Shown one piece after another: positions 35,479 to 48,351 of a stretch of DNA of 64,000 nucleotides (positions within the stretch are counted from its first letter, which is position 1; every line of letters starts with the position of its first letter). Source of the stretch: Tamarix chinensis (Eukaryota; Streptophyta; Magnoliopsida; Caryophyllales; Tamaricaceae). The stretch spans positions 1,666,001 to 1,730,000 of the forward strand of contig CM060171.1 of assembly GCA_030549775.1 (NCBI GenBank). Direction: 5' to 3'. Position numbers and translations under genes: made by a program. The notes beneath the pieces are model-generated. The model had not been told where the DNA came from. It made no database searches and saw only the letters and a program-made list of their open reading frames with translations.

Positions 35479-37023
35479 TCAACCGCTAGATCTCCTTTTA
35501 TTAAGGCCTCCACCAAAATCAGAGTCCATGAACCTAACTGGCAGATCAGCTAATCTTCTATACTCTATATAAGCTAATGTACTACCCTTTAGGTACCTCA
35601 GAATCCACTTCACTGCTTGCCAGTGAGCCTTCCCTAGATTCACCATATATTGACTCACCACACTAATAGCTTGAGCGATATCAGTTTGAGTACACACCAT
35701 AGCGTACATGATACAACCAATATCATTTGAATATGGAATAGTAGCCATGAACTCCTCTTCCTCATTGGATTTGGGATAACCCAAAATAGATAACCTGAAG
35801 TAAGTAGCCAATTGAGTGCTCACCACTTTGGAATCCAACATATGAAATCTCTCTGGAACCTTATTCACATGGGACTCTTGTAATAAGTACAAAAGCTTAT
35901 GCTCATGATCTCTTATAATCTTCATGCCAATAACCCTCTTTGAAGCTCTAAGATCCTTCATCTCAAACTCATTCTTCAACATTATCTTCACCTTATCAAC
36001 ATAAAAAATATCTTTTGTTATAACAAAAATGTCAACAATATACATCAAAAGATATACAAGTACACACATCCATCATACTCACTCCTAGAGAAATCATGCT
36101 CAAGTATGAATTAACCAAACCATTTATACCACTATCTAGGAGACTGCTTTAGACAATACAATGACCTCTTCAATAGGCACATATGATCATGCATCAACAA
36201 ACCCATCAAGTTGTCGTATGTAAATCTCTTACTGGAGCTCACCATTTAAAAATGTAATATTAGCATCCAATTGATCCAACTCTAAATCACGTATAGCCAC
36301 AAGTGCAAGTAAAGTATGAATAAAAGTATGTCTAACCACACAATAAAATACCTCATTATAGTCTATGTATAGAATATGATTGAATCCACGTGTAACTAAA
36401 TGAGCCTTGTACCTTAGTCTCTTTACCTCTAAAGCTCCCTATTTGTTTTTGTACACCCACTTGCAATCAGCTATATTTTTCTTACTGAGTGACTTCACAA
36501 TTTTCCTTGTCTGATTCTTCAATAAGAACTCCATTTCTTCCTCCATATTAACACATCACTCACCAGAATTAGAACTCTCATTAACCTCTGATAATGATGC
36601 TGGCTCATACACATCAACAATAGTCTCTATACTAGATAAAGCATAGCCAATCAATTCTTTAAAATCATACATGACCGGAGGCTTAAAAATCCTCCTTTCT
36701 CTACTTGGAGCAATACCCTTTTGCATGACATACTACTTGGATCCACCTACTTCAGAAATAGTGGATCTATTAGAAGGGTCTCTGATGTCTAACTCAAACT
36801 CAACCTCAACCTCCACCTGGCCCAAAGTGCTATTTTGCTCCACCTCCTTAGTTACACCATCATAAGACTTAGTCTTTTGGAGGAACACAGACTCGTTGAA
36901 GGTAACATCCCTAGTAGTCAATAACTTGGATGTAATTGAGCCCCATAATCTGTACCCCTTCACTCTAGATATAAAGCCAAGAAAAGATACACTTCTTGGC
37001 TTTAGGATCAAGTTTACCATCAT
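35479..37023 (-). pseudogene. copia element 2 integrase C-terminus, RT and RNase H
   Basis: The ORF at 37023-36733 has the LGFISRVKGYRLW and RDVTFNESVF motifs of the segment linking integrase to RT. Around 36540-36070, RT motifs (CKWVYKNK; LELDQLDA) are interrupted by stops. The ORF at 36069-35479 (196 codons) begins at the palm. The YVDD box reads YIVD (36042-36031), so one catalytic Asp is lost. It continues through FEMKDL, IGCIMYAMVCTQTDIA, WILRYLKG and FMDSDFGG (RNase H). RT and RNase H would make element DNA; the substitution and stops make it dead. Confidence 0.87.
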
Positions 37024-37029
37024 TTACAT

Positions 37030-37520
37030 AAGCATAAGTAGGGCAAAAAAAGATATCAAATTAGAGTAATCAGCTAGCCTACCAAACCATAAATCCTTAG
37101 GTGTCTTCAACTCAATGGATTGATTTGATAACCAATTCACTAGTTATTCTGCTATGTAAACTTTCCTGACCCAAAACTCTCTTCTTATCCCTCCCTGTAA
37201 TAACATGCAATGAGCCTTCTCCAATAAAGTTATATTAATCTACTCAATAATCCCATTCTATAGTGGTCTCCCAACACAAGTGTGGTATCTCGCTTTCCCA
37301 TGGTCTTAACAAAAATCGGTAAAACTTTGTTCAACAAACTCAAGACTATTATCTGTCCTAAGATACTTAACTTCCCATTCTACTTCTCTAGCAATGTCTT
37401 CTAGTGTTTGAAAACACCAAACATATTATTCTTATACTTTAAGAAATACACCCATACCTTTCTAGAGAAGTCATCAATAAATGTGATCAAGTACCGCGAA
37501 CCACCTTTGAAAACCACCCT
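37030..37520 (-). pseudogene. copia element 2 integrase core remnant
   Basis: Minus-strand frames read [19 protein letters not shown], the first catalytic-Asp strand of copia integrase, from about 37495 to 37440. Stops and shifts follow through 37030. It sits between the GAG-pre-integrase ORF and the RT linker, as expected. Confidence 0.75.
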
Positions 37521-38110
37521 CGTTGGACCCATGAATCTGAATGATATACTCCAAAAGTTCTCTTGTACCATGCTTAACTAATAAAAAGCTAACCCACTTT
37601 TGCTTGCCAAACACACAATACTCATAGAATTTGATAGTACATGTACTTTGTCCATCCAGCAACCCCTGTTTAGAGAGTTCAGTAAGACCCCTGATACTCA
37701 TGTGTCCCAATCTCATGTGCGAAATTCTTGTAACATCTGAGTATGATAACGTTGACAATGTCACAACAGTTATCCCTACAATGGTAGAACCAACTAACTC
37801 ATATAGTGTCTCGAATTGCTTCCTCTTTATCACTACCAGAGCCCCTTTTATAATCCTTGGGATACCATCCTCAATAACAAGTCGATATCCATTATAATCC
37901 ATGGACCTCAAAGAGATGAGGTTCTTGGTCATCTCAATGGAATGCATCATGTTGGATAGTGTCCTAACCACACCATCATGCATCCTTACTTTCACCGCCC
38001 CAATCCCAACAAGTTTGTAAGAAACATCATCGCTCATCAAGATAGCTCCACCCTGAGTCACATCAAATGTCTAGAACCAACTTTGATTGGGACATATATG
38101 GTAATAACAC
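37474..38110 (-). pseudogene. copia element 2 protease / GAG-pre-integrase region
   Basis: Near 38110-38070 the frame reads YHICPNQSWF, just after the usual protease active site, then hits a stop. The 195-codon ORF from 38061 carries the remainder of the protease domain. The GAG-pre-integrase zinc-binding region follows (MRLGHMS..GLTELSKQGLL and a C..C pair near FYEYCVFGKQ). In the family this domain joins protease and integrase. Confidence 0.82.
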
Positions 38111-38124
38111 ATAAAATTTAAGAT

Positions 38125-38931
38125 CTATCTATCACTGATCTTGGTATGTCTATCAGTGACTGTCAACATACCTCCATCATTGTCACTTTGGGCTATAGCA
38201 TCATCATCATTTGTATCGGATGACTCACCAAACTTACCACTGGGCTTCCTATGAGGACAAAACTTCCTAATATATCCCTTCTTATGACATCCATAGCATG
38301 TCAAATTCTTTTTCCAACTCTTCAACTTAGATCTAGACTTCTTAGGGTCACCAAATCCCCGCTCCTGATTCTTCCCATTGCTACAAGTCTCTCATTGTGT
38401 AAGTCCCTAAAAGTAATTCTATTAGTCAATTAACTATCAATCAACTCCCATTGTAGCAAAACGGACTTCATGTCCTCAAGGACTAACTTGTCCTTCCCAT
38501 ATAAAACAATCTCACGGAAATGCTTAAAACTATTAGGTAAGGAACATAATTGCCAAATATTTATCATCTAATTTGACTTCTACGTTATGCAAATCCATCA
38601 TAATAAAATCAATTTCATCCAAATGAAATTTCAAAGATTAACCTTCACCTAATTTTAGGTGTCACGAAACTGACTTTTCAACAATAGTCAATTTACTACT
38701 GATTTCATCAAGTACAATAACTCAAGATTCAACCACAAGGCGGCTATTATTGATTCCTTTTTCACTTCCCACGGTACCTCGTTCAACAAGGAAAGTTGTA
38801 TGGTAGATAGGGACTTCATATATACTTCTTCAAATCTCTCATTCGTCATTGAATATGGCTTATTCGAATGACCCCATAAAGCCTTTTCCAATCCATTCTA
38901 AATCCAAATCTCCAACATCTTCAATTTTCAT
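38125..38931 (-). pseudogene. copia element 2 gag with CCHC zinc knuckle
   Basis: The start codon on the minus strand is near 38931. The 67-codon frame at 38891-38688 shows the copia gag pattern (EKALWGHS; LWLNLELLYLMKS). After a frame break the knuckle CYGCHKKGYIRKFC appears at about 38296-38255. It fits CX2CX4HX4C except that the zinc-binding His is Tyr. The tail is acidic. Gag would package the RNA into virus-like particles. It is broken here. Confidence 0.83.
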
Positions 38932-39015
38932 AATCCAAAATTGATAAACAAATTGAAATTCTTATTATCAAATCTTGTACCCATCCCAATTACCAAATCT
39001 CTTCAATAACCACAA

Positions 39016-39026
39016 CTCTGATACCA
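39016..39026 (-). promoter_or_regulatory. tRNA primer-binding site of copia element 2
   Basis: The minus strand reads TGGTATCAGAG, complementary to the 3' end of initiator tRNA-Met, the standard plant copia primer. It lies three bases from the inner edge of the 39030-39560 LTR, which fixes the orientation and that LTR boundary. Confidence 0.93.
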
Positions 39027-39029
39027 AAT

Positions 39030-39560
39030 TATTATAGAATAATGTGTATTGAATGGATCCAAATTAAAATCAAGACCAACAAGATGATGAATAATTAATA
39101 AAACTGTCATAAAATAGAATAATTGAGGGAATAATATAGAATAATTACAAGATGATTAAATTAACCAATCAATTAATTACACAAATATATAATTCTCTAA
39201 CAATGGAACATTCTATGGAAAAGAAGAATAAGTTAGGATGCACGACTTGACGGCTAGGGTTTTCTCATATCTATTTTATACTAGAAAAAATCCTATGAGA
39301 TAAAATAATATGTTTTGAAAATAAGTAAAAAGATATGATCCGTGTTTGGGAAACACACACCCCGATGTTTATTTTCTTACTCAATTTTTTGTCCAAAACT
39401 CATATCAATGCATAATGTGAATAAATATGGCCCGTATTAATAAACATGAGGCACTCGTGTTTATCATAGAACTCACAATCATCCATTAAACTTCTCCAAC
39501 ACTTGCATGAACCAATCTAATATTATGTTGTGTATCAAATATTTAGTCAAAGCTCACATA
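39030..39560 (-). mobile_element. right (5') LTR of Ty1/copia element 2
   Basis: Aligns with 34477-35011. The inner edge is fixed by the primer-binding site. The outer edge is approximate and no target-site duplication was found. Confidence 0.82.
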
Positions 39561-39861
39561 CTCAAAACCATAACCTCATTCACATTTTCAACTTCCATTT
39601 TAACATCTCGATCCTCTACCATTTCTAAATCTAAATCTCTATGTTTATCACCTACTTCCAAATATATATTTTTGATGAATTTCTCCCATTTCAAAATCCA
39701 ATTCTATATTACCTTTTTAGAAATCTGAATCCATATTTTCTAAAGTAAAAAATAAAATTTTAGTTTATAATAGATTTAAAATGAATATAAAGATCAAAAA
39801 ATTCACCTATGAAAAGGCATATATGTAGAAAAGGAAGGAAGTCTATGATCAACTTCCTAGA
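39561..39861. other. spacer between copia element 2 and copy F
   Basis: No gene was recognised. The minus strand has short coding-like stretches with no family match that I can name. Confidence 0.45.
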
Positions 39862-39866
39862 CCTTC
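39862..39866. repeat. left target-site duplication (CCTTC) of copy F
   Basis: Exact repeat at 43393-43397, in sequence that is not low-complexity. Confidence 0.9.
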
Positions 39867-40569
39867 TGTGACAGCCCCAAAATTTACTACTAAAAAATTT
39901 TATTTTGTTAAGAGATATAGCGGAAGCAAGGAAAACAAGACTGTAAAATTTGAGGATATTACCACCATGATTAGTACAAGCCCGTCCCCTGGCCAGCCTC
40001 GTACGATTGATAAGGCCAAAGAATATTATCGTCAAATACGAGTTAATATTTAAAACAAGAATTCATAAAAGAACTGAATCGTTCACAATATAGAAATCAG
40101 AGCAAGTGTAAAGTAGTTATAATCCAAAGAGTATATGGTTAAAGTTCCCAAAGAGACAAAGAGTACAGTACGACAAAACAACACTGAAGGAAAACAGTAC
40201 AAGATAGATTAAAAGAGAATCCATCCAAGTCACTCTAGGTCCCCAGGCCAAGTCCAGACTCAACTTTCAGCCCCGCCCGATGCCTCGTAAGCATTGAAGG
40301 TATCATCTCCTACCTGCACAAGCTCAAGTGGGTCATCTACTCATGGAAATAAGCAACACTTATGAAATGGGTGGTCAGAATGCTACGTACTGATTAAGAT
40401 AACCATGCACCTAAGGCCAAACAAAGAAGGTATATAACACAAGCATGATCATATAGATATCATACAACAATACAGATAATGAAGGCTGAGCTTTGGTCTA
40501 GAGAAACTTATTCTTTAGATCAATGGTCAATATACACATTTCACACCATGCTCTTTATCAATCCATGAG

Positions 40570-40930
40570 AGTGCGGAAACCCCACTATTATAGTGGTGGA
40601 TCGGAAACTTACAGGACATAACACTTTTAACCACTATTATTGTCGGTGGATCGGTCTCTAGGGTAATGCTCTTGGCCACTGTTATTCGCTAGTGGACCAA
40701 TCTGGCCCCGACTCTCATGGTGTTTCACTGTAATTACTTAGTGTCTTTTCCATGTCTTATCATCATTACGTTTAGTTTGTTAAGTACGGAATCCTCCACT
40801 ATTATAGCCGGTGGACCGAAAACATGCAAGGCAAAACTCACCTGGCCACTATTATTCATCGATGGATTGGTTTCTAGGGTACCCTGGCTCATGGCCACTA
40901 TTATTCGCTGGTGGACCGGTCTGGGCCCAG
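40570..40930 (+). repeat. palindrome cluster of copy F
   Basis: About six CCACTATTAT...GGTGGACCGG-like units occur at the conserved position. Confidence 0.87.
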
Positions 40931-41999
40931 CTCAACAATCTTCCTCTTTAAATAGTTAATATCTTATTTATGTCTTAGTCAATAAATATTTCACCCTTGA
41001 CATGCATGTTACCAACCCTCTACTTCTATTCTCCCAAGAGGGCCCGCCCCATATCTTGAGACTTCTGCACCTCCTATCACACCCCGACATCCATTCCTCA
41101 TTCCATTTACTCACAACGAAAACCCATCTCCTAAGGTTGTGGGTTAAGGCCCATTACCTTATGTCATCCAAATCCACTCACTATCATCCTCTAGGCTTTT
41201 CCCCTGAAACCTTAATTGGACCTATGTAGTACAACCTTCCTCTAACTTACATAACCATCATTTCTTTTATCGCCCAACACATCATCTCATTTAGATTCAA
41301 CCCTAATCATATCACTTTACTCACCGATTGCACATGTGATCACGAACCCTAGTTGAACACTCCAAACCCTAGCACATTTCTTCCCCCACAAGTCACATCT
41401 CCATTTTTCACCTAACATCTCTTCTTCCCTATGGAACCCATACTCATCCTTCATGTAATAATTTTCCACTCTTATCCCATACTCCACTCTTCATCAATTA
41501 TTTTTGCTTTCACATTCCCCCTCAGATTAGGGTTTCCTCCCAAAACCTAACTAGGTCCCCTATACACCCTTATACCAACCTACATATTATTTTCCCCCTA
41601 AAGTTTTCAATCACTCCACAACTCTTCCCTTACCTTACTTACGCCCCATTATCACTTTTCTCAAGTAAAGATCATCCCAATGCGGACTCCATCCATCCCA
41701 TGCAAACCCTAGAACTTTTCCATGCAAGATTCACATCACTCGTTTATTTTGATCATAACCTCCTTTTATTTTCCCCATTATGGGTCATGAGATAATTAGA
41801 TCCATCTTATATCCCTTTAGTCAACTCAACTCCCCCTTTTCCCTTTTTATCCTTTCATCTTATATCATATTATTAAACTTCCTAGCATACATGTTCTAGA
41901 GGGTCACATCATATTAACATCATAAGCATAACATATATAATCATTATACGCATGCCATAAGGGATTCACATAAGCATAGCTCAACACCGACTGCGGTGT

Positions 42000-43090
42000 A
42001 CAACGGAGACAGTAGAGGGAGAAGGGACTTGGAGAGATGGTTGTCTAGACTAGGAGAGAGGGAATGAGGGGTGATTGAGTTGGTGGTGGGTGCCTCAGGT
42101 GGAGAGGGTTGGAATGCAGGTGGTGGTGCAGCCAAAGGGGGCGACGCACGACGGTGGGTGTGACGGCCAAAGGTGGTGGAGGGGAGGAAGGGAGAATGAG
42201 AGGGAGGTAGGGGAGGTAGAGGAAGTTCTCCTGGTTGTTCTAGAGGGTAGAGGGTGTGGTGGTTGTGATGGAAACGGCGGCGGACGGTTGTGCAAAGAGC
42301 GACGGTGGTCAAGGTGTGGCTGATCAAGGAGTGTACTTTGCACGGCTGGGGTGGCTCATACAGGATGAATCGAGGGTAGTGGAAGGTGTAGTTTGGTGGA
42401 GGATGTAGGGATTGGTTTGGTAGGCGGCTTGGGCGGCGGCGACGAGGCGGTTGTCAGATCGGGAGATGGTGTAAGGGATGGATTTTTGAACTGTAAATCA
42501 AAGGAGCCCAATTATGGCTGCCTATGGGGTATTTATAGGCCAAATGGAGGGAAAACGATATCGGGAGAAGAGGACAAGAGGGGGTAGGTGAGGCAAGACC
42601 ACCAGCCAGCGGTGGTAGGCCGGTGTAGATCTGCCATGGCAAGGAGGGTTGGTAGTTGGGGGAGAGAAAGGAAAGGGGACAGGCGTGCGTGAGGAGGGAG
42701 GATGTTTGGTTGGTTCAAAAATGGAAAGAAAACGACAGGGGAGAGAGGGAAAGGACGGTTGGCGTGTGGTTGGTGGTTGCCGACAGAATTGAGGCTGCAG
42801 GTTGAACTGGGGAGAAGGAAGGGGAAGGGGATGGGAAGGGTTGTACCAGGTGGTCCAGGGAGGAAATAAAGAAAAAAAAAGACGGACCGGTTGGCGACTA
42901 GGGGGAAGAAGGATGGGGGTGCGAGTGTAAGCCGCACTGAAGGAGAAGAATAAAGAAAGGGTTTTAGGCTATGAGGGGTTGGCCCAAATCAGGGAAGAAG
43001 GAAAAAAAAGAAAGGAGAAATGAGAGAAAGAAAGAAAAAAGAAAAAAAAAGGAAAAAAGGAGAAAAAAAAAGAAAAGGGAAAAGGAAAAA
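42000..43090 (+). repeat. purine-biased tract of copy F
   Basis: GGTGG-rich at the left, changing to almost pure A/G at 43000-43090. Confidence 0.8.
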
Positions 43091-43392
43091 TAATGGGTTG
43101 GTTAGGTGTTTAGGATTTTTGAGTATTTTTGATTATTTAAAATAATAATATATAGAAAAATAATAATTAAATTCCCTTTTTGATTAATTTGGGATACTTT
43201 GAATAATTTTTCCTAAATTTCATTTTAATTAGCAAAACACCCTAATTTTTTTCTAATTAAATTATTTATTATTTCCTCTTGATTTGACTTAATTAATTTC
43301 CTTTATTTTAATAAAATAGTTTATTTAATTAATTTTTCTAATAAATTCTTATTTTGCCATAATTTTCTAAATTAGAGTTTTGGGGTATTTCA

Positions 43393-43397
43393 CCTTC
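43393..43397. repeat. right target-site duplication (CCTTC) of copy F
   Basis: Identical to 39862-39866. Confidence 0.9.
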
Positions 43398-43804
43398 ATT
43401 AAACAGAACAGAAAGAAGAAGAAAATGAACAAGATCTTGCATCAATTTCAATATATTAAACCTCTCTTTGATAATGCAAAGATGTAGGACCTACCATTCC
43501 ACCTCATATTAAAAACATGTTAAACAAAGAAGATATACACTCAAAGTATTAAAAAATAATACTATATAAAAGAGACTTATAATATTGATGGCAATAAAAG
43601 AAAAAGGAATGGGGCATATGATCATGCTAATCAAAACTACAAGTATGGTATATTATAAACACCCATTTACCTTCACAAACATTTGTATTTTTGAGGAAAG
43701 TGAGAAAGAATAACCGAGAATGGTAGATACTTTATTAGAAAATACACAAATATATTATTTTAATGAACATAAAACTGTGAATTACTTTGCAAATCATAGA
43801 ATAT
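43398..43804. other. spacer, nothing recognised
   Basis: AT-rich, with no ORF or repeat boundary. Confidence 0.45.
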
Positions 43805-45010
43805 AAAGGTGGAAAACAGACCATATATGTCAGGTTTGGGTCAGATCAATTTAGGTTGGGTTTGGGTGGGATCAAGTTCAATTCAGGTAACAATGGTTCG
43901 AGTTGGGTCTATGTTAGGTTGGGTCATTTTAGGTCATGAGATTATTAGGTTAAATCTAGGTCTAACTCATTGGATTTCTTTGGGTTTAATTTGGTTCTAT
44001 AAGCTCTGAGTCAAAGCATATTTGAATCAGGTGGATTTGGGTCTACAGACTCTGGGTCGTATCGGGTTTGGGCCAAGTTAGTTTAATTTAGAATTTGTAT
44101 TGACATTGATTGTTATCAATTTAATATAATTAATAAATTAAATTTTGTGATTTATTGTTATTATTATGATTATTATAGTAATTTTATCACAATATATGTA
44201 ATGATATAGCAAATTGTTATTATAGAATATGTAGTAGTAGTAGTAGTAGTAATAATAATAAATTATCATTACCAGTATTATTATTATAGTTATTATTATA
44301 AATAAAATTATAAATATTATTATATACATAAGTATAATAATTATAATCATCATTATAATTATAATAATTATTTTTATTATTATAATTAATTATTATTCTT
44401 GTTATTATCTTTAGAAATATTATAATCATTATAATTATTAGAAATAAAAATATAAATTTTACTATAATAATAGATATGATAATTATGATATTTAAATTTA
44501 TAATTTTTATGTTTATATAAATAATAATATAAATAGAAATTTCTATGATCTAATTTAATTGGTTCTAATATAATATTAAAATAAAGCAAGGAGAATAAAA
44601 TCTTACTAATTTTATTTGTTATTATATGGGTTGCATAGTTTTGTTTATATAAAATTTTATTAATAAAATAGTTTATTAGTGTTTATGTATCAATTTATAT
44701 AAGATAAAATATTATATTTGTCGATCAAATTTGATTTTCGATTGGATCGAGTTTGAAATTATGCCCGAAAATGGGTCGGTTTGAGTCGGATCATTTTTGA
44801 GTTTGTATACAGATATGTGTCAGATTCTTATCACGTTATTTGGATTTGATTATTTCGGTTTAGGTCATTTTAGATACGGATTATTATCGGATTGTTTAAA
44901 TTATGGTCGGATTCAGGTTGTTTCGGGTTTTCAAATTAAGATTAGATTTAATTTTTTAAGTTCATATTGAATTTTAGATATAATTATTTATGTTGGATCG
45001 ATTGGATCGG
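43805..45010. mobile_element. MITE-like non-coding element with GGGTY-rich ends
   Basis: Both flanks are rich in degenerate GGGTCGGGTT / TTGGATCGGATC motifs (43840-44080 and 44735-45010). This style is typical of non-autonomous DNA elements and is related in wording to the 47922 MITE. Between them is an AT-rich core with TA/TAA runs (44100-44560). Exact termini and a target duplication were not found, so the call rests on composition only. Confidence 0.4.
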
Positions 45011-46669
45011 ATCAACTTCTTTAACTTTAATATAATAGCCGATACTTTAAATATACCATTTTTTTTAACTCAATTATTCACTTCATTATGTGGATGCTTT
45101 GAACTTTGAGTCAAAAACCAAAAACAGAAAAGAAAAAAAAAGAGAGGAAGATCTCGATACTTTAAACTAATCACATGCTTAATATTATATGTATAATTAA
45201 AATACACATGATGCAATCCTTTTTGTTGTAGATAGAACTACTGAATAATTAAGGGAGAAAAAAATTAGTGATGAAATAGGTTTGCATGCCTTGGAGAACA
45301 ATGAATAAATTTGGGATTCTGGCGGTAGCAATTTTTCCCAGATGGAGCAGTCCACAGTCGTTCTTCTTTAGTCAGTAGATTGACTTTTATACTCTTTTAC
45401 GTCCATTCGATACTAACTGCGGAGGCTGAAGATTTTGAATAGTGGAGGGGGTGGTGAATATTAACAGCAACGAGTGAAACGGCTGCGGGCAGTTCAATCG
45501 TTGGGTAGCGGACAGCTACGAACAAAGGAATAAAAGGGGCCCAATATTGAAGCTTGGTGCGTGTATATTTTTAAAACTTTTGCCAAGTAGTGTAGTAGTA
45601 GTGTTTTTTCCTTTTTTTAATTATTAATTTGAATCTTAAGTTATGGAAAAATCAGGAGGGGTCCGTGTGATTATCTTATTTTTCTTTTTTAAATTAGAAT
45701 GGGTATTCATTTTTAAAGTGGAATCCATTTAGGTTTTAGTTTGCTTTACAAATGTGGGTAGCTACTAGCATTACTAATATTATAATAATGATAGTAAGGA
45801 TAATTGTAACAATAAGTTTTCTCTAACTTTAGTTATTATTTAATTAAATTTATAATCTATTTCTAAATTATTAATATTGGTTTTAAAATTGTTTATATTA
45901 AATTCTAGTATTATGCAATTCACTTTATTCATTTGCAAAAAATTATTTTTTTTTTACGATTCTTTTGAATTAAGTATTTTCTTATATTTTCAACTCATTT
46001 AAATTTGGTAGCTCATTCTAATTTGTTTCTTAACTTATAAAATCATGCCAGTTGATTTTAGTTTACTCTTTTCTTTTGAATTATTGAATCTTAAAAACTT
46101 TTTATTATGTGATTAGATGATTTTAGTCTTTTTTATTTGCTTGGGCTCTGAACTTGTTTTGAGATCAAGTATTTTTTGCATATTTTATTTTCTAAAATAT
46201 TTTATACATTAACCCGTACTCTTCGTTATTTTTTTCGACTGTATATGAAAAAAAATGTTTTCGTTGATTATCCGATATTGTTGTTTTCACTCCTTTTCTA
46301 TTTTTCAAGCTTAAAAAACTCCAATACCAAATATTTTTACATATTTAGGGTTCTAAAATTATCTTTCACATTTCCACAAGTTTTGGTAATTTTTCGGAGT
46401 TCATTTGCTATTTTTTGTCCGTAATGCATATTTTGGGTCTTCTTCATAACTTTAATTTATTAAATTAATTATAACTAATCTTCTAACTATCTCTTTTGCT
46501 CCTAAATATCTCCATAACTAAACCAAATCAGATTTGTATCATTGTTACATTTATCGAACTCAATTCTTGGTTAAAAGTACAATAGTTATGATTGTATGAC
46601 ATAGACTTCTGCACACTCAACCTTTATTTAAACTATATTATCATATGATTCCATTCAAGTGTATGGCAT
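45011..46669. other. non-coding AT-rich region
   Basis: No supportable gene. A less AT-rich island near 45300-45545 has no ORF or recognisable RNA. Confidence 0.45.
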
Positions 46670-47913
46670 GTTAATCACCCATCTCTCTCCTATTGTCTGA
46701 TTCACAATCCCTTTAACCCCAATATGTGTAAATTGTGCCCCTCAATCCCATTTCAAAAACACCACATAAAATCACAGCCCCCATTTCTTTAATTCTGCAA
46801 GTTAATCAAGTTGACACTTTGTAGCACCTTTATCCTCATCATCTTCCTTCCATTTCTCTCGTCTTCTTGTTTTAGATTTCATGGAAACAATTAATTTTTT
46901 AGCAGCTTTGACTAGCCACCATCACCTCATTTTGCTTAATTTTAGCTTGATTCTTGCTTGGTTTTCTCCTTGCAACTCCTAGTTGATTTATAATTATTCT
47001 CCTTTAACCTTCCCTTACCTTTTGGGCATGTTTGGAAGCTACAAACAATATCTGCCACTCATTTTTGGTTTGCTGCAATTGTTGTTTTGTTCAACTTTGA
47101 CCCACTATTTCAAGACTATCTCCTCCTTTTCCATGTTATTTATGCTTAGATTAGCTCCTCACAACATCTCCTTCATCTAAAATCCTTTTCCTTTAAATTC
47201 CCTTGCATTTGTTCCTTGTTTGGAAGCCATTTTTGGTTATTGTTGCTGCTATCCAAGCTGTTATTTAGTTGTTTTTATCGGAGCTCTTCTTCCCCCTTTC
47301 TCCACTTTTTTAGCATCCATTAACATCCTAACATAATTTCATTCAGCTCCTTAAAATTTTAACTAAGTGTTGGGGGGTTAAACTTTAGGGGATAATGGAG
47401 GATAAACTTACTTTCTACCTCAAATTCCATTTTATGCAAGTATTCTTTCCTTGAGATTTTTCCTTTCTAATTTTTATTTTATTTTCCTAACCTTTTATTA
47501 TTTTTGTTTGAAAGTGAAAAATTCTGGGAATCTTAGAGAAGGTGATTACGAGTAATTTTTCTAAGTAATTGGTGTAGCCTATGGTAAGTATACATAACTC
47601 TAGATTAGGGCTTTTTGTTGATATGTGTTATGTTGTACATAAATTTATGTTAACATGCTTTTGTGATAGAAATCATGTTTACATATATTTAACTCATATT
47701 CATGCAATACTTGGCAGGTTCATGATTTTATATGAATTTTCCATGTGCTAAGACATAATTTTAAATTTCAAGCATGATGTTGTAAGTTATCATTTTTTTA
47801 AGTATAAGGTAAAGTGTATTAATTTATGTTGAGGGAATGAGTTGAGGTTGGATTTTATTTTATTTTTTAGAATTTTGAGCTTGGAGTGATTCAACCTTAG
47901 GCCCATTTTTGGT

Positions 47914-47921
47914 GTCTTAGG
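47914..47921. repeat. left target-site duplication (GTCTTAGG) of the split MITE
   Basis: Matches GTCATGGG at 53128-53135 in 6 of 8 positions. Confidence 0.6.
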
Positions 47922-48346
47922 TAGGGATGACAATGGCTCGAGTCTAGGTCGGGTCCAAACATACCCAGACCCGGCCTAAATCAATCGGATCTCAAAAGGT
48001 TAGACCCTGATCCACATCCACCAGGTTTAGCGAATAAATGAGTCCTAAATGGTTCAAGTTATTTTAATTTTTTTTAAATAATCTATGTAAATATAAATAC
48101 ATTTATGTTTTATATAGCTTAATATGTACTTTTTGTTAAAAGAAAATATTCAAGTAAAAAGATAAACAATTTAAAATAGTTACTTTAAATTTTTAAATAG
48201 TGTTTTACTACTTTTAGAATAAAATATTATACATAATGTTTATAAAATAAATATGCAGAAATAAAGTTAAAAAAATGAGTAAGTATCTCAAACACAATTA
48301 CGATAAAGATGACAAACATAATATTAGTATATATGTATGTATGTAT

Positions 48347-48351
48347 ATATA
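48347..48351. repeat. left target-site duplication (ATATA) of copy G
   Basis: Repeated at 52931-52935, but within TA repeats, so weak alone. Confidence 0.65.

Larger units (their letters stand above)
34477..39560 (-). mobile_element. Ty1/copia retrotransposon 2, two LTRs, decayed
   Basis: This is a complete 5.1-kb structure on the minus strand: LTR (39030-39560), primer-binding site, gag with CCHC knuckle, protease/GAG-pre-integrase region, integrase, RT, RNase H and LTR (34477-35011). Domain order is the Ty1/copia order. Multiple stops and frameshifts and divergent LTRs show it is inactive. It lies against the 5' side of the inverted hAT copy and may have inserted into it. Confidence 0.88.
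39867..43392 (+). mobile_element. LTR-like repeat unit (copy F), 3,526 bp, complete
   Basis: It starts TGTGACAGCCCC and ends TTGGGGTATTTCA, flanked by CCTTC on both sides. Internal order: AAAAATTTTATTTTG block, palindrome cluster (40570-40930), CCTAGCATACATGT..AGAGGGTCACATCAT block near 41880, purine-rich tract (42000-43090) and AT-rich tail. It lacks the ~30-bp minisatellite and the (TAA)n expansion. There is no coding domain. Its ORFs are shadows of the purine tract or of Pro/Ser-rich translations. Confidence 0.93.

Noticed and set aside
39561..39861. minus-strand acidic coding-like stretch beside the copia LTR
   Set aside because: Short, interrupted by stops and without a family match I can name. 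Not supportable as a gene.
44138..44589. Tyr/Ile/Asn-rich minus-strand ORFs
   Set aside because: AT-rich microsatellite translation within the MITE-like element.
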